From OLB6 sp964525565 (GTDB taxonomy: Bacteria; Bacteroidota; Ignavibacteria; Kapaibacteriales; Kapaibacteriaceae), in the NCBI GenBank assembly GCA_964525565.1, contig CAZGHI010000035.1, positions 1-25,348 on the forward strand: a stretch of DNA of 25,348 nucleotides. The letters run 5' to 3'. Both the position numbers and the translations under genes were made by a program. The notes under the pieces are model-generated. The model worked only from the letters and a program-made list of their open reading frames with translations, was not told the origin of the DNA and did not search any database. Positions 18,289 to 25,348 of this stretch are shown in pieces (positions within the stretch are counted from its first letter, which is position 1; each line of letters opens with the position of its first letter).

Positions 18289-19120
18289 CCAACTCCCCCA
18301 CTCTTGGTGATTTTTGACCTTGTTCAATGCGAGCTGCCGGACAGAATGCATCGTGTTCAAATACCACCGTCCAGTTACTCCCTATGATTTCGTCGTACAG
18401 CATTTGTTTTTCTGCGATGGTACGTAAGGGTTCGTTATCGTACGCCATTCCATAGGCCGGCGGAACATGGGCACTTGTTGGAAACAAATCTGCCGGATAA
18501 AAGATTGTGCCTTGTAATGTTTCTGCAACCACGGCTTGCATATAGGGCGTATGACCGTGGAGAGTTCGTACGGAGATGCCGGGAAGTACTTCACCGTTGC
18601 CGTCAGTAAGCTCGAGGTAACCGTTGATGGCAAGGGGCTCGAACATAGTCGGCTCGAAGCTAGCCTTATCCTTTACTGACGGATTTCGCGCCCAATCCAA
18701 ATGTTTTTTCTGAACGAAATAGCGTGCATTTGGGAATCGTGGCTGCCATTCCGTGGATCGAATCACGGCACCACCAACGTGGTCAAAATGTAAATGCGTC
18801 AGAATAACATGTGTTACATGCTCCGGTGCCACATTTAGCGCTGCAAGCGACGCCTCTAACGAATACTGTGAGAAGTCTATGCCATAAATATCGAGTAATT
18901 TTTCAGGCATGAACGGACTGTTCCCGGTATCGACTAGAATGGTAAACTCATCCGAACGCAGCAGCAATGCACGAGCCGCCATTGGGATACGATTCCGGGC
19001 ATCTGCAGGTGCGTATGCTCTTTCCCATAAGGTTTTGGGAACCACACCAAACATTGCCCCACCATCCAACCCAAATCTGCACGTTTCCACAAGAGTTGCT
19101 GTGTAAAGCGGTGTATTCAT
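18278..19120 (-). CDS. Metallo-beta-lactamase-fold hydrolase
   Basis: A 280-aa zinc hydrolase of the MBL superfamily. Metal ligands are all present: His109, His111, Asp113 and His114 (THLHFDHVGG), His190 (HGHTPYMQ), Asp211 (YPADLFPTSAH) and His256 (FEHDAF). The layout, with the metal motif preceded by LVDTGNSPFMPEKL, resembles lactonase-like and related cytosolic hydrolases rather than true beta-lactamases, and there is no signal peptide. The substrate is unknown. It lies 32 bp downstream of the ParB-fold kinase gene and overlaps the Rieske gene, which suggests joint function. Confidence 0.88.
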   Translation of the reverse strand: MNTPLYTATLVETCRFGLDGGAMFGVVPKTLWERAYAPADARNRIPMAARALLLRSDEFTILVDTGNSPFMPEKLLDIYGIDFSQYSLEASLAALNVAPEHVTHVILTHLHFDHVGGAVIRSTEWQPRFPNARYFVQKKHLDWARNPSVKDKASFEPTMFEPLAINGYLELTDGNGEVLPGISVRTLHGHTPYMQAVVAETLQGTIFYPADLFPTSAHVPPAYGMAYDNEPLRTIAEKQMLYDEIIGSNWTVVFEHDAFCPAARIEQGQKSPRVGELVEL

Positions 19121-19152
19121 AGTTATCTACTGGTATATAATGTGTGTGCTTA

Positions 19153-19998
19153 CTAGTCGTCAAACACAAACACTGGTTCGTGATAATATCTAACCTTTTT
19201 ACTGAGAATCTTATCTCGCAGCCACGACGCCAGCCATTGATTTTTTTGCGACAAAGTCTCCTGCCTGAGTACCTTGTTAAGGTCAATATTTATATTAAGT
19301 GCCCTTCCGGATATCTGGTGTCGGGTAATTCCGGCTGGTAAAACATCATTGGTTCGGGCGGCATTCATAATCTCGAGTGGTGAAAAAGTTGGAAACATAA
19401 CTGTTTCAGGGCATGCACGTTGATAGCGCACAGTATTTACCAAATCGTCATGAACAATGCGATAAATCTCTCCGGCCCCGCCATACACACTAACCAATGC
19501 ACGTAACAAACCATTTGGAGTGGAGAATCCACGTGGCGGAATACGGAATGCAGAGGCTGAACCATTTTCGTGAGCAATTGCAGCAATAGCGTACCTGGAT
19601 TCTAACGCCTTATGGGCCTCGTGCAAAGTATCGAATCGAACCACTTCTGCCTCGTGCTCGGCTGCAAAGCGATCTACCTCCAATGCTGCTGCTTCCGGCA
19701 ACACATGGTACCAGGCGCCTAGGATCACCTCGGACGTGTCTTCGTATGGAACTGTTTGAACTATGATATGTTCCGCACCAAGTTCTTTGAGCATCGTTGT
19801 CCGGGTTGCACCATCGAGTACCACATATTGGTTCTCATTCATCATTGCAACTACAGGCGGATTTCTGAGAAAGCCATCGTGCTCAACTGCTCGCTTCAGT
19901 CGGGCAACACGCGCGGGATCACTTTCTTCGTGCAGCAAAACATTTTCAGCCGGCACAAAACGCAGGCGGAGTTCATGTGCTTCGAGAGTCTGATTCAT
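19153..19998 (-). CDS. ParB-fold protein of the SbnI/SerK type, likely free-serine kinase
   Basis: A 281-aa protein with an N-terminal ParB/sulfiredoxin-like fold and a C-terminal region. The core shows LLHEESDPARVARLKRAV, then FLRNPPVVAM and VVLDGATRTTMLKELG. The distal part shows LPAGITRHQISGRALN and a YYHEPVFVF end, which I recall as typical of Staphylococcus SbnI. Known SbnI and archaeal SerK phosphorylate free L-serine to O-phosphoserine; the glutamate in LLHEE (Glu24) aligns by eye with SbnI Glu20. It is not a partition protein: no helix-turn-helix region or parA neighbour exists. No siderophore genes surround it, so phosphoserine here may feed cysteine or serine metabolism. ATG at 19998 is preferred over TTG at 20007. 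The promoter candidate 20005-20012 leaves almost no leader. Confidence 0.75.
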   Translation of the reverse strand: MNQTLEAHELRLRFVPAENVLLHEESDPARVARLKRAVEHDGFLRNPPVVAMMNENQYVVLDGATRTTMLKELGAEHIIVQTVPYEDTSEVILGAWYHVLPEAAALEVDRFAAEHEAEVVRFDTLHEAHKALESRYAIAAIAHENGSASAFRIPPRGFSTPNGLLRALVSVYGGAGEIYRIVHDDLVNTVRYQRACPETVMFPTFSPLEIMNAARTNDVLPAGITRHQISGRALNINIDLNKVLRQETLSQKNQWLASWLRDKILSKKVRYYHEPVFVFDD

Positions 19999-20004
19999 CG
20001 AGAG

Positions 20005-20012
20005 CAAAAGTA
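20005..20012 (-). promoter_or_regulatory. Putative promoter of the SbnI-like gene, -7 element TACTTTTG
   Basis: Exact TAnnTTTG match on the minus strand, ending 6 nt before the ATG at 19998, with no Shine-Dalgarno site between. It implies a leaderless message. It also overlaps the TTG at 20007, which argues that this TTG is not the start. Confidence 0.45.
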
Positions 20013-20023
20013 CACCCTATGCG

Positions 20024-20031
20024 TATCTTTG
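20024..20031 (+). promoter_or_regulatory. Putative ppiD promoter, -7 element TATCTTTG
   Basis: Exact TAnnTTTG match 38 nt before the ppiD ATG at 20070, with a GGAG ribosome site (20056-20059) in the leader. It lies back to back with the minus-strand element at 20005-20012. No clear -33 element is visible. Confidence 0.4.
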
Positions 20032-20069
20032 TTGTTTGTACACGTTATTATAAGCGGAGTAGAGTACCT

Positions 20070-22253
20070 ATGGGTGCAATCACCCGAATTCGACAGCTAA
20101 GTCCCTATTTCCTTGCCGTAATTGCGGTTGTTTTCATCGCCTTCATGGTGATTCAGGATAGCAGTTGCACATCAATTCGGCAACAGCAGCAAAATCCGGA
20201 ACTTGTTGCAATCGCTGAAGTTAACGGCGAAATGATTAGTCAGGCCGAATATGAGCGTCGGGTCCGTGACTATCTAGAACGACTGCGCCAGCAGAATGCG
20301 CAAATGGAAGCTCAAGGGCAACAGCCGCAAGAAATAGATGATGCCCAGGTTCGGCAGCAGATTTTCGACCAGATGGTGGAGGAAGTCTTGCGCAACCAGG
20401 AGGCAAAAAAACTGGGACTTACTGTAACAAGCGACGAACTTGTAGATGTAATCCTAATTAACCCACCACAAGAGTTGCAGTTTTTCAAGGATAGTACCGG
20501 TAAGTTTCAGAAAGAGCTCTACCAGGAATTGGTCAGTAACCCTGCGCGGTATGGTGAAATTCTAATGGAGCAAGGTGCTCCACAAGAACAGGTGGAAAAA
20601 CAACAAAAACTATGGAACGAAACGCTGCTAGACATTGAGCGCAACATGCGCACGATGAAATTGCAGGAGGCCCTTGCCTCGGCAGTGAATGCAGCAGGTT
20701 CTATACCCAGCCTTGCTTGGGCAGAGCAGGACTACAAGACCAACAACAGCACAGCCGATATTCGATTTGTTGCACTCTCCGTTGATGCTATTTCCGATAG
20801 TGCCGTTCAACTGTCGGATGCCGAATTAAAAGCCTATTACGAAAAAACGAAACAGTTTTACACACAAAAGCCTGCACGTAAACTTAAATATGTTGTGTAT
20901 CGGCAGGAGCCCAGCAGCAAAGATTCGGCTCGCGCACAACGCCAGAGTAACGAGTTAATGCAGCTATTCGCCTCTGAAACGGACATTGTCCGCCGTGACA
21001 GTATCTTCTCTGCAAAGATGAATGAGCTTGCAGGGATCTCGCACGATTTTACTCTTATTTCGGAACTCGATCCGACGGTTTCGATGATCCTCCAAACAAC
21101 AGATGAACGTGATGTATTTGGACCATTGAACACGCCAGAGGGAATTAAGTATTACCGCGTGGACGGACGACGAGAGGGTCAGACGCCAATGGTGCGTGCC
21201 AGCCACATTTTGGTGACCTTCGATAATAATAAAGACAGTGCACTGGCATTGGCAAAATCACTACTCGCCAAGGCAAAAAAAGGTGAAGACTTTGGTACCC
21301 TGGCTATGATTAACTCTCGTGATCCCGGCTCAGCACAGCAGCGGGGTGACCTGGGTTATTTCGGTAAAGGGAAAATGGTTCCGGAATTCGAAAAAGCTGC
21401 CTTCGATGCAAACGTTGGCGACATTGTCGGTCCCGTTGAAACACAGTTTGGATACCATATCATCAAAGTAACAGATAAACAGAGCCTCGAGATCAAGTAC
21501 AGTGAAATTTCACTTGTGCCACGAATGAGCACAGCAACAAAGCAATCCATGGTTGCCAGCGCGCTGAAAATAGAAACAGAAGTACTAGACGGTGCTCCAT
21601 TTGATAGCGTTGCAAAGAAGATGAACCTACCTGTGTTAGAAACACGGTTCTTTGGTTCACGCTCGCCAACGTTGGGATCGAGCGAATTAACGGCATGGGC
21701 CTTTTCTGCTAAAATTGGTGATGTTCGTAGAATTGATGTTGACCGTCTTGGACTTGTTGTTGCTCAGCTAACTGAAATTCGGCAAAAAGGACTCAAACCG
21801 TTCGAAGACGTAAAGGAAGAAATAGAGCGAACACTACGTGTCCAAAAGAAATTAGATATGCTCAAGGCAAAAGCCGATCAAGTTGCATCAGCATGTAAAA
21901 ATGCCAACAGCCTTGATGCAGCAGCATCGGTTGACCCAACGCTTACGGTTCGAGTGCAAACGGCACTCCGAAACAACGGACAGCTATCCGGTTTTGGAGG
22001 TGACTTTGCATCAACAAACGCTGCCTTCACACAACCTATTGGCGAAGTGGGTTCTCCAGTGCGTGGTAAGAGAGCTTGGGTAGTTATGATTGTTGACTCG
22101 CGTAACAACGCTGATATGGCAGCATTTCAAAAAGATAAGGTAGCTCATTTACAAAACTTCAGCGCCCGTAACCGTCAGAGTGTTTATTACACGTGGTTCC
22201 AAAACCTGAAAGAACATTCGGAGATCGTGGATAAACGCTGGTTCCGAGACTAA
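20070..22253 (+). CDS. ppiD: Membrane-anchored periplasmic prolyl isomerase/chaperone, PpiD/SurA family
   Basis: A 727-aa protein anchored by one N-terminal helix (about 12-30), followed by a SurA-N-like chaperone domain (VAIAEVNGEMISQAEYERR onward). A parvulin domain lies at about 375-470, with VRASHILV, RDPGSAQQRGDLGYF and FGYHIIKVTD. A second PPIase-like, degenerate region follows. It would help fold outer-membrane and exported proteins. The ATG at 20070 has a GGAG site 10 nt upstream; the longer frame beginning at 19977 would overlap the divergent gene. hpnC starts 18 bp after the stop, suggesting one operon. Confidence 0.92.
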   Translation: MGAITRIRQLSPYFLAVIAVVFIAFMVIQDSSCTSIRQQQQNPELVAIAEVNGEMISQAEYERRVRDYLERLRQQNAQMEAQGQQPQEIDDAQVRQQIFDQMVEEVLRNQEAKKLGLTVTSDELVDVILINPPQELQFFKDSTGKFQKELYQELVSNPARYGEILMEQGAPQEQVEKQQKLWNETLLDIERNMRTMKLQEALASAVNAAGSIPSLAWAEQDYKTNNSTADIRFVALSVDAISDSAVQLSDAELKAYYEKTKQFYTQKPARKLKYVVYRQEPSSKDSARAQRQSNELMQLFASETDIVRRDSIFSAKMNELAGISHDFTLISELDPTVSMILQTTDERDVFGPLNTPEGIKYYRVDGRREGQTPMVRASHILVTFDNNKDSALALAKSLLAKAKKGEDFGTLAMINSRDPGSAQQRGDLGYFGKGKMVPEFEKAAFDANVGDIVGPVETQFGYHIIKVTDKQSLEIKYSEISLVPRMSTATKQSMVASALKIETEVLDGAPFDSVAKKMNLPVLETRFFGSRSPTLGSSELTAWAFSAKIGDVRRIDVDRLGLVVAQLTEIRQKGLKPFEDVKEEIERTLRVQKKLDMLKAKADQVASACKNANSLDAAASVDPTLTVRVQTALRNNGQLSGFGGDFASTNAAFTQPIGEVGSPVRGKRAWVVMIVDSRNNADMAAFQKDKVAHLQNFSARNRQSVYYTWFQNLKEHSEIVDKRWFRD

Positions 22254-22271
22254 CAATACAAAAGGTTGTTT

Positions 22272-23111
22272 GTGGCCACCACGGTCACCACAAAAAATAT
22301 ACCACGCGTAGCCACACTATCAGAGGCTTACGCGTGGTGTCGTTTATTGGCACGTTCACACTACGAAAACTTCCCTGTAGCGTCGTGGCTTGTACCGTCG
22401 CATATGCGTGACGGCTTAGTAGCGGTATATGCAGTAGCACGCTTAGGCGATGACATCGCCGATGAGAACGATGGCTTAGAGCGCTTGCAACAACTTGAGT
22501 ATTTAGACAACATCGTTGATTTTTTTGCCGAACCAGATGGCCATGCTGTGTTTCTGGCATTGCAGGATACAATGATTCGCTATCAACTTCCTGCCGATCC
22601 GTTCCATAGGCTGTTCGAGGCGTTCCGACGTGACGTGTTGGGTAATGCGTCGCCTTTCACTTCTTCACCGGGGTCGCTAGAGAAGGTACATGTACAAATG
22701 TCTTCGTGGGACGATGTTTATGACTATTGCAATCACAGCGCCAACCCTGTTGGCGAACTGGTACTCCGACTCAGTGGCGACTGGAATAATGATATTGCCA
22801 CATACTCTAATGCTCTGTGTACTGCACTCCAGATTACTAATTTTTTGCAGGATCTCCACCTCGATCTGCTACGAGGCCGGATGTACATACCCAACATGCC
22901 TTTGAACCCATTGCAGTCCTTACAACAGGCCAGCACAGCACTTGCAGAAGCGCGCGATATCACCCAACAACTGTTTTCGCAAGGAAAGAAGATTATTAAG
23001 GTGCCCTCTTCATTCCGACTCCGTTGTGAACTTCGGCTCATCCATGCTGGTGGTTGGCGGATGCTGCAGAAGTGTGACAATCGAATCTTTACTGAACGTC
23101 CTACACACTAG
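22272..23111 (+). CDS. hpnC: Hydroxysqualene synthase HpnC
   Basis: A 279-aa trans-isoprenyl diphosphate synthase of the squalene/phytoene synthase family. It converts presqualene diphosphate to hydroxysqualene in the three-enzyme bacterial squalene route. The first aspartate-rich motif is DDIADE (60-65). The second is NFLQDLHLDLLRGRMYIP (Asp194, Asp198), the HpnC form of the motif. The GTG at 22272 is preferred, as it lies 6 nt after AAGG, whereas the TTG at 22266 touches the AAGG. hpnD follows after 51 bp. Gene naming relies on order (hpnC before hpnD) and motif type. Confidence 0.9.
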   Translation: MATTVTTKNIPRVATLSEAYAWCRLLARSHYENFPVASWLVPSHMRDGLVAVYAVARLGDDIADENDGLERLQQLEYLDNIVDFFAEPDGHAVFLALQDTMIRYQLPADPFHRLFEAFRRDVLGNASPFTSSPGSLEKVHVQMSSWDDVYDYCNHSANPVGELVLRLSGDWNNDIATYSNALCTALQITNFLQDLHLDLLRGRMYIPNMPLNPLQSLQQASTALAEARDITQQLFSQGKKIIKVPSSFRLRCELRLIHAGGWRMLQKCDNRIFTERPTH

Positions 23112-23162
23112 GTTGGGTCTTCTGCCGTATTTTTCCGGCAACAATCACGCTTCGTTACAATC

Positions 23163-24029
23163 GTGTCAACTCCAGGTTCCACAAACTTCCACTATAGCTT
23201 TTCGTTTTTGCCACGGGAAGAGCGGAATGCTATTCATACAGTGTATGCATTTTGTAGAAAAATCGACGATATCGTTGATGAAGAAACCGTCTTTAGCTCG
23301 GACGAAGTTGACGAAAAGCGAGAGCGTTTGAACTGGTGGCGACAGGAGGTGGAGCGAGTTTACGCAGAACGATCGTTTCGAAAGGCAGAGGATAGGCACG
23401 GCCTAACCACTGCTCTCCGAGGAGTAGTGAAACGATTCGCCATCCCTAAGCAGTACTTTCTTACCCTGATTGATGGTTGTGAACGAGACCTCACGCAGAA
23501 ACGGTATCAAACGTTCGAAGAGTTAAAGGAGTACTGCTACGCTGTGGCTAGCATAGTTGGCCTGATTTGTATTGAAATCTTTGGGTATCGCCACGAACAA
23601 ACCAGGCAATACGCCATTCATCTGGGGTACGCTCTGCAGCTTACCAACATTATTCGTGATGTGAAAGACGACAAAAACCGAGGATATATTTACCTGCCGC
23701 TAGAAGACCTAGAACGGTTTCGCTATTCGGAAGAAGACCTTATGTCGGAAGTGTACGACCATCGGTTTGTTGCACTTATGGAATTCCAGGCGCAAAGGGC
23801 CCGCGACTATTATCACAAAGCACGAACGCTGTTGGCACCGGATGAGCGACTAACCATGGTGGCGGCAGAAATTATGGACGCTATTTATTATCGGCTTCTC
23901 GAGAAGATTCAGCTTAAGGATTTTCGTGTATTCGATCAGCGCATTCGTGTCCATGCTACACACAAGGTAATTACTGCCCTTCGGATATGGATGAGTAGTA
24001 AATTGTTCGTACAGCGCATACGAGGTTAA
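23163..24029 (+). CDS. hpnD: Presqualene diphosphate synthase HpnD
   Basis: A 288-aa member of the squalene/phytoene synthase family that joins two farnesyl diphosphates to presqualene diphosphate. Both metal-binding motifs are present: DDIVDE (35-40) and NIIRDVKDDKNRGYIYLP (Asp166, Asp169/Asp170). It starts at GTG with a weak ribosome site. The third gene of the route, the flavin-dependent hpnE, is not next to it within this window, nor is a squalene-hopene cyclase. The product could feed hopanoids or other squalene-derived lipids. Confidence 0.92.
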   Translation: MSTPGSTNFHYSFSFLPREERNAIHTVYAFCRKIDDIVDEETVFSSDEVDEKRERLNWWRQEVERVYAERSFRKAEDRHGLTTALRGVVKRFAIPKQYFLTLIDGCERDLTQKRYQTFEELKEYCYAVASIVGLICIEIFGYRHEQTRQYAIHLGYALQLTNIIRDVKDDKNRGYIYLPLEDLERFRYSEEDLMSEVYDHRFVALMEFQAQRARDYYHKARTLLAPDERLTMVAAEIMDAIYYRLLEKIQLKDFRVFDQRIRVHATHKVITALRIWMSSKLFVQRIRG

Positions 24030-24123
24030 TCACATACCTTATATCGTGATTATTCAAACGTTGCCACTCATAATTCTATCGTTGTAGCACATGACGAACA
24101 TCGTGTGAACATTTCTTGCCATG

Positions 24124-24131
24124 TATATTTG
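24124..24131 (+). promoter_or_regulatory. Putative nuoE promoter, -7 element TATATTTG
   Basis: Exact TAnnTTTG match ending 4 nt before the ATG at 24136, so the message would begin about at the start codon. This supports ATG 24136 rather than ATG 24121, which lies upstream of the element. No ribosome site is seen before either ATG. Confidence 0.45.
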
Positions 24132-24135
24132 CGGC

Positions 24136-24636
24136 ATGATACAAGCCCCTTCGCAACCCATCGAATTCACTACCGAGGAACATGCTGAAGTTCAACGGTT
24201 AAAGTCACTTTATCCGCATCCCAAGGCAGCCATAATGCCGGTGTTGTGGATGGCTCAAAAGAAATGGCATTGGCTGAGTGAGGATGTGATGAGGTATGTT
24301 GCCGAGGTTATGGAGTTGCCGTACGCTCATGTATTGGGTGTGGCGAGTTTTTACACCATGTACTTCAAAAAGCCAATGGGCGTGCACCACATACAGGTTT
24401 GCACCAACGTATCATGTATGCTGAAAGGGGGCGAGGCGCTGCTTGAGCAAGCAAAAACCCGACTTGGTATTGGACATAATCAGTGTACAGCCGACGGCCA
24501 GTGTTCTCTGGAGGAGGTTGAGTGTATGGGTGCCTGCGGAGGTGCGCCAATGGTAGCTGTTAACGAAACATTTTATGAAAACATGACACCTGGGGCTTTC
24601 GAGAGCTTACTCAATGAGTGCATGAGAAAAGCATAG
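24136..24636 (+). CDS. nuoE: NADH-quinone oxidoreductase 24-kDa subunit (NuoE)
   Basis: A 166-aa thioredoxin-like [2Fe-2S] subunit of complex I or of a related NADH/formate-dependent dehydrogenase. Cluster N1a ligands are Cys89 and Cys94 (QVCTNVSC), and Cys130 and Cys134 (ECMGACGG). The N-terminal helical part (MPVLWMAQKKWHWL, VLGVASFYTMYF) matches the family. In most operons nuoE is followed by nuoF; here it is followed by a terminator and an opposite-strand gene, so it stands alone. It may belong to a scattered complex I or an accessory dehydrogenase. Confidence 0.93.
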   Translation: MIQAPSQPIEFTTEEHAEVQRLKSLYPHPKAAIMPVLWMAQKKWHWLSEDVMRYVAEVMELPYAHVLGVASFYTMYFKKPMGVHHIQVCTNVSCMLKGGEALLEQAKTRLGIGHNQCTADGQCSLEEVECMGACGGAPMVAVNETFYENMTPGAFESLLNECMRKA

Positions 24637-24660
24637 TACATTCTACTGACTCACCTAATG

Positions 24661-24710
24661 AAAAACTACACGCCCGACCTCTCAACTGCGAGAGGTCGGG
24701 CGTTCCGTTT
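24661..24710 (+). terminator. Intrinsic terminator after nuoE
   Basis: Perfect 13-bp inverted repeat, CGCCCGACCTCTC (24671-24683) with GAGAGGTCGGGCG (24690-24702), loop of six, followed by TTCCGTTT. An A-rich stretch before the stem gives it some bidirectional character. Confidence 0.9.
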
Positions 24711-24764
24711 CACGCTTGACTGATGCGGGGTGGGAGATGTCAGCAGCGCGATTACAACATGCGA

Positions 24765-24815
24765 CTATAAGACAAAGCTGTTTAAACGGTGGTACAACCT
24801 GTCAACTTAAACAGC
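24765..24815 (-). terminator. Putative terminator of the 118-aa gene
   Basis: Inverted repeat: GCTGTTTAA at 24777-24785 pairs with TTAAACAGC at 24807-24815, with a 21-nt loop. The right arm contains the stop codon of the minus-strand gene. Read on the minus strand the stem is followed by TTTGTCTT. The long loop makes it weaker than the nuoE terminator. Confidence 0.45.
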
Positions 24816-25163
24816 GTGGGCGTAGGCATGTTCTTGACGAGCATGAAAGCCGCAACTCCGTTCAAGTAATGTAATTACGTCGCCGCGACGCTGAGGGTTA
24901 GCAGTAGGCATAAGGAATACATCAAAACGAAGCATTTCCATTCCACCTGCTGAAGCAACCCAATCGCTAAAACGGCTATCGAGGGTTAACTGCCGTGCGC
25001 TTGGCACCTGAGAGCAATCAAATGCATCAATCACATGATACTGACCGTCGGTTCCGCGGCGGAGAACGCCTACGATACCTGGCACATCATAAGCCTTCCA
25101 ATCGTCAAGACTTGTTGGCATAAGGAAGTGCATACAGTTAGATACGGGCATTGCATGTAACAT
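24807..25163 (-). CDS. Small protein of unknown function (118 aa)
   Basis: I do not recognise this protein. The ATG at 25163 has a GAGG site 6 nt upstream, so translation is likely. The pattern is strand (VPGIVGVLRRG), strand (YHVIDAFDCSQ), helix (SRFSDWVASA), strand (MEMLRFDVFLMP), helix (QRRGDVITLLERSCGF). This order is reminiscent of a GIY-YIG fold, but the GIY and YIG tyrosines are missing, so any such kinship is speculative and a nuclease role is not supported. It lies 54 bp downstream of the repeat protein on the same strand, with no terminator between, so the two are probably cotranscribed. Confidence 0.7.
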   Translation of the reverse strand: MLHAMPVSNCMHFLMPTSLDDWKAYDVPGIVGVLRRGTDGQYHVIDAFDCSQVPSARQLTLDSRFSDWVASAGGMEMLRFDVFLMPTANPQRRGDVITLLERSCGFHARQEHAYAHAV

Positions 25164-25217
25164 TTTAAACCTCGTCGTAATTCCGTTTTTAGGTACTCTT
25201 TAAGAATTTGCGTTCAG

Positions 25218-25348
25218 TTAGTTGTTTTCACCACGGTCAATGATGTAAGGCGACTGACGGTTGTTTTCGCCACGGTCAATGATGTATGGGCTTTGACGGT
25301 TGTTTTCGCCACGGTCAATGATGTATGGGCTTTGACGGTTGTTTTCGC
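25218..25348 (-). CDS. C-terminus of a protein made of 13-residue tandem repeats (partial)
   Basis: A minus-strand frame enters from the right edge and ends with TAA at 25218-25220. It consists of RQSPYIIDRGENN repeated three times, with the start of a further copy cut by the edge; the last copy ends exactly at the stop. The repeats are coding: the last copy differs from its neighbours at six bases (GGC to GGT, CAA AGC CCA to CAG TCG CCT), all silent, including a serine codon switch. The same changes would alter residues in the open plus-strand frame. No function is known to me. Options are a multi-core peptide precursor, a repetitive surface protein, or an intrinsically disordered binding tail. 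Start and N-terminus are outside the window. Confidence 0.7.
   Translation of the reverse strand, partial: ENNRQSPYIIDRGENNRQSPYIIDRGENNRQSPYIIDRGENN
25221..25348. repeat. Tandem 39-bp direct repeats
   Basis: Three full 39-bp units head to tail plus the beginning of a fourth at the window edge. The two outer complete units (25260-25337) are identical; the unit next to the stop (25221-25259) differs at six positions. There are no spacers, so it is not a CRISPR array. The period is 13 codons and the repeat is translated on the minus strand. Confidence 0.9.

Noticed and set aside
18289..18360. Upstream ATG for the Rieske gene
   Set aside because: It would overlap the hydrolase gene by 83 bp, while a TTG with a GGGGGAG site gives family length.
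19153..19998. Chromosome-partition ParB
   Set aside because: It lacks a helix-turn-helix DNA-binding region and a parA neighbour, and its C-terminal half resembles SbnI.
25221..25348. CRISPR array
   Set aside because: The 39-bp units are contiguous with no variable spacers, and the pattern is explained by translated 13-codon repeats.

Overview
The window reads as chromosome of a Bacteroidota/Chlorobiota-type bacterium, most like the Ignavibacteria/Kapabacteria side of that group. This placement is inference. It rests on a type IX secretion (T9SS) C-terminal sorting domain on a gingipain-type C25 protease, several exact TAnnTTTG promoter elements (the -7 motif of the Bacteroidota sigma factor), sparse Shine-Dalgarno sites, and hpnC/hpnD squalene genes. 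Base composition is near 50% GC. Four short N runs (254-280, 4211-4220, 6105-6118, 6577-6606) are assembly gaps; two or more have a length that does not preserve the reading frame, so ICMT and gyrA look frameshifted but are probably intact.

Layout. 1-22: 3' end of a tRNA. 33-2456 (minus): a tightly coupled operon of nitroreductase, type III polyketide synthase and isoprenylcysteine-methyltransferase-like membrane methylase, likely making a methylated alkylpyrone or alkylresorcinol lipid. 2457-2932: no convincing gene. 2933-7422 (minus): gyrA followed directly by a TonB-dependent-receptor-like barrel. 7555-14606 (minus): an unrecognised four-helix membrane protein, then a very large secreted C25 protease whose reading frame is cut by one in-frame TAA. 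14786-16138 (plus): lysine 6-aminotransferase. 16160-17200 (minus): nrnA; 17216-17950 (plus): a membrane-anchored PASTA protein, the two start codons being only 15 bp apart. 17947-19998 (minus): operon of an SbnI/SerK-like ParB-fold serine kinase candidate, a metallo-beta-lactamase-fold hydrolase and a Rieske protein. 20070-24029 (plus): ppiD-hpnC-hpnD. 24136-24636 (plus): nuoE, closed by a strong hairpin terminator. 24807-25348 (minus): a small unknown protein preceded by the C-terminus of a protein built of 13-residue tandem repeats that runs off the window.

How the parts connect: much of the window is cell-envelope biology (lipid methylation, squalene/hopanoid precursors, outer-membrane receptor, T9SS cargo, PASTA and PpiD proteins) mixed with housekeeping genes (gyrA, nrnA, nuoE). 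The least explained items are the tandem-repeat protein at the right edge, the stop codon inside the C25 protease, the kinase/MBL/Rieske operon, and an apparent class of leaderless promoters with TAnnTTTG only 4-6 nt before the ATG.
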